Shown: positions 12,411 to 13,675 of the stretch, piece after piece | Position numbering within the stretch: the first letter of the stretch is position 1 | How the letters are laid out: each line of letters begins with the position of its first letter | NCBI GenBank assembly: GCA_018267355.1 | Contig: JAFDYP010000508.1 | Span: forward strand, 1-13,675 | Length of the DNA stretch: 13,675 bases | Origin: Bacteroidota bacterium | Lineage (GTDB): Bacteria; Bacteroidota; Bacteroidia; Chitinophagales; LD1 | Direction of reading: 5' to 3' | Notes under the pieces: model-generated | What the model was told of the DNA's origin: nothing | What the model saw: the letters and a program-made list of their open reading frames with translations, nothing else | The model's database searches: none | Translations under genes and position numbers: made by a program

Positions 12411-13675
12411 ATGAAAAAGCTCTTTTTCCTCGCGCTTGTGTTCCTCTGCACACAGCTTGCGTTCTCGCAGACCCTCGTCAACCAGACGCTCTACTCCACC
12501 TTTGATCGGCCCAACCAGCAGCTTGAGTACATCAAGGCAATCCCCGTCGGCGGCAACTGCGTAGCCGTGCTCGACAACAACTACAGTTCGCTATCTGGTT
12601 CAGACTACGAGTCCATGCATGTGGCCAAGTTCAGCCTCGACAGCGGCCTGATCGGAGGCATGGACCTCTACTTCCAGCACGGGCGGGACTTCGGCACCAA
12701 CCTCTACAGCAAGAACGGCAAGCTCTATGTCACGGGCTTCACCACCGACAGTATCTTCAGCCGAAGCTATCAGTGCAATCTCGCGGTCATAGACATCGCG
12801 TCATTCGATACCATCTTTACTACTGCCGTGCAAATCGACAGCGCTGTCAACCAGATGCCCTTCGGTGTCGCCGCCGACGATTCGGGCAACATCTACATGG
12901 GCGCGGCAGTCTCGACCCCTACCTCATACAAGATATCCCTCCTTAAGCTGAATTCAAGCGGCACTCCAATTTGGCAGAGCGACTACGATTCCACCGGCTA
13001 CTATACGATCCCGGTTGCCATGAACGTTGTGGAGGACATGACGGGTACTTATTTCAGCGTAACGGGGTTCAGCTTTGACAACGGCGGGCACTCCCATTTC
13101 GTGACCATTTCAGTAGACCCAAGCAACGGGCACCTCAAGGCAGGAAGCTATTCGGCAAACGGGACAGGTGCGATAAGCCATCCGGTAGGAATAGTCTCAG
13201 ATACCACCAAAAACAGTTACGTTGCCGGAACTTCCACGGTTACGGGCCTCACGAGCGTCATAAAGCTCGTTAAATACGATTCTCTCTTTAACGAGCTATG
13301 GACGGTAACCTGGGGAGATTCAACAAAAACCAACTCGGCATCTTTCATGGGAAAGGACGAACCTTTTACTAACGGGCACATCTTCGTGACTGGGAGTTCA
13401 CCAAATGCAAATGGGGGAACCGACATTGTCACGCTCAAATACAACCCTGACGGCTCACTGGCTTGGGAGCGGAGGCTCCTGGCTTCAGACCCAACTCGCG
13501 CTTCAAACGGAATCTGCATGACTGCGGACCTACTGGGTGATGTATACGTGACTGGCACCACCTACAACGGTTTGGATACGGATATTGTGACGGCTGCCTA
13601 TGACACGGCAGGAACGTTGCTGTGGAGCAAGACGTATGGAAGAAAATTCGGTAGCAATGACGTTCCTTATAGCAT
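12411..13675 (+). CDS. Secreted beta-propeller-like protein (partial, runs off the edge)
   Basis: The frame is open from ATG 12411 to the window end (421 codons plus two bases), with no stop, so the C-terminus is missing. A signal peptide (M-K-K-L-F-F-L-A-L-V-F-L-C-T-Q-L-A-F-S) is followed by repeats of roughly 55 residues, each with a strand like V-Y-V-T-G: near residues 105, 161, 214, 269, 324 and 378. The last blades show the typical T-D-I-V-T-L-K-Y-N-P-D-G-S-L-A-W pattern of SBBP-type propellers. Such proteins are usually surface-exposed, and in Bacteroidetes often carry a C-terminal type IX secretion sorting domain; that part lies outside the window, so this is untested. No catalytic motif is seen. 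It stands alone after a terminator. Confidence 0.85.
   Translation, partial: MKKLFFLALVFLCTQLAFSQTLVNQTLYSTFDRPNQQLEYIKAIPVGGNCVAVLDNNYSSLSGSDYESMHVAKFSLDSGLIGGMDLYFQHGRDFGTNLYSKNGKLYVTGFTTDSIFSRSYQCNLAVIDIASFDTIFTTAVQIDSAVNQMPFGVAADDSGNIYMGAAVSTPTSYKISLLKLNSSGTPIWQSDYDSTGYYTIPVAMNVVEDMTGTYFSVTGFSFDNGGHSHFVTISVDPSNGHLKAGSYSANGTGAISHPVGIVSDTTKNSYVAGTSTVTGLTSVIKLVKYDSLFNELWTVTWGDSTKTNSASFMGKDEPFTNGHIFVTGSSPNANGGTDIVTLKYNPDGSLAWERRLLASDPTRASNGICMTADLLGDVYVTGTTYNGLDTDIVTAAYDTAGTLLWSKTYGRKFGSNDVPYS

Overview
The window most resembles a chromosomal or island segment of a Bacteroidota (Bacteroidetes) bacterium, probably from a genome of about 55-60% GC. Three things point that way. Cas9, Cas1 and Cas2 look like the Bacteroidetes branch of type II-C. 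At least one promoter (10826-10857) matches the Bacteroidetes TTG-N21-TAnnTTTG pattern. The right end carries a signal peptide-bearing beta-propeller protein and a lipoprotein typical of that phylum. This placement is inference from sequence features, not from a database search.

Region 1 (1-4833) is a type II-C CRISPR-Cas locus. cas9, cas1 and cas2 are read leftward and joined by ATGA stop/start overlaps. No cas4 or csn2 is present, and all recognisable catalytic residues are intact. No CRISPR array lies in the window; it may lie left of base 1. Just upstream of cas9, on the opposite strand, is a previously unlabelled tracrRNA-like gene (about 4761-4833). It has an anti-repeat, a nexus-like stem, a GCAA-capped terminator and a TAnnTTTG-type -10 box. 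Between it and cas9 lies a small set of mutually exclusive hairpins.

Region 2 (4888-5946) holds two rightward genes immediately behind the tracrRNA: a small protein resembling a lamin-tail domain, and a helical protein with a HEPN-type R-N-x3-H motif. They are a candidate two-gene accessory or defence module beside Cas9. A strong bidirectional terminator (5990-6023) closes this block.

Region 3 (6028-10520) looks like a mobile-element module. Read leftward are a RuvC-like protein lacking key acidic residues, an XRE regulator, a replication O-like winged-helix protein, a large serine recombinase and a 61-residue charged helical protein. Read rightward is a VirD4/TraG-like ATPase. A perfect 12-bp inverted repeat (9293-9326) sits in the divergent region, and a repeated TGCCACTATC motif lies upstream of the regulator gene. 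No relaxase is visible.

Region 4 (10531-13675) begins with a leftward XRE regulator (GTG start). It faces a rightward promoter carrying a perfect 12-bp palindrome. Downstream are a membrane or secreted protein of unknown function, a lipoprotein, a long hairpin plus an intrinsic terminator, and a secreted beta-propeller-like protein that runs off the right edge.
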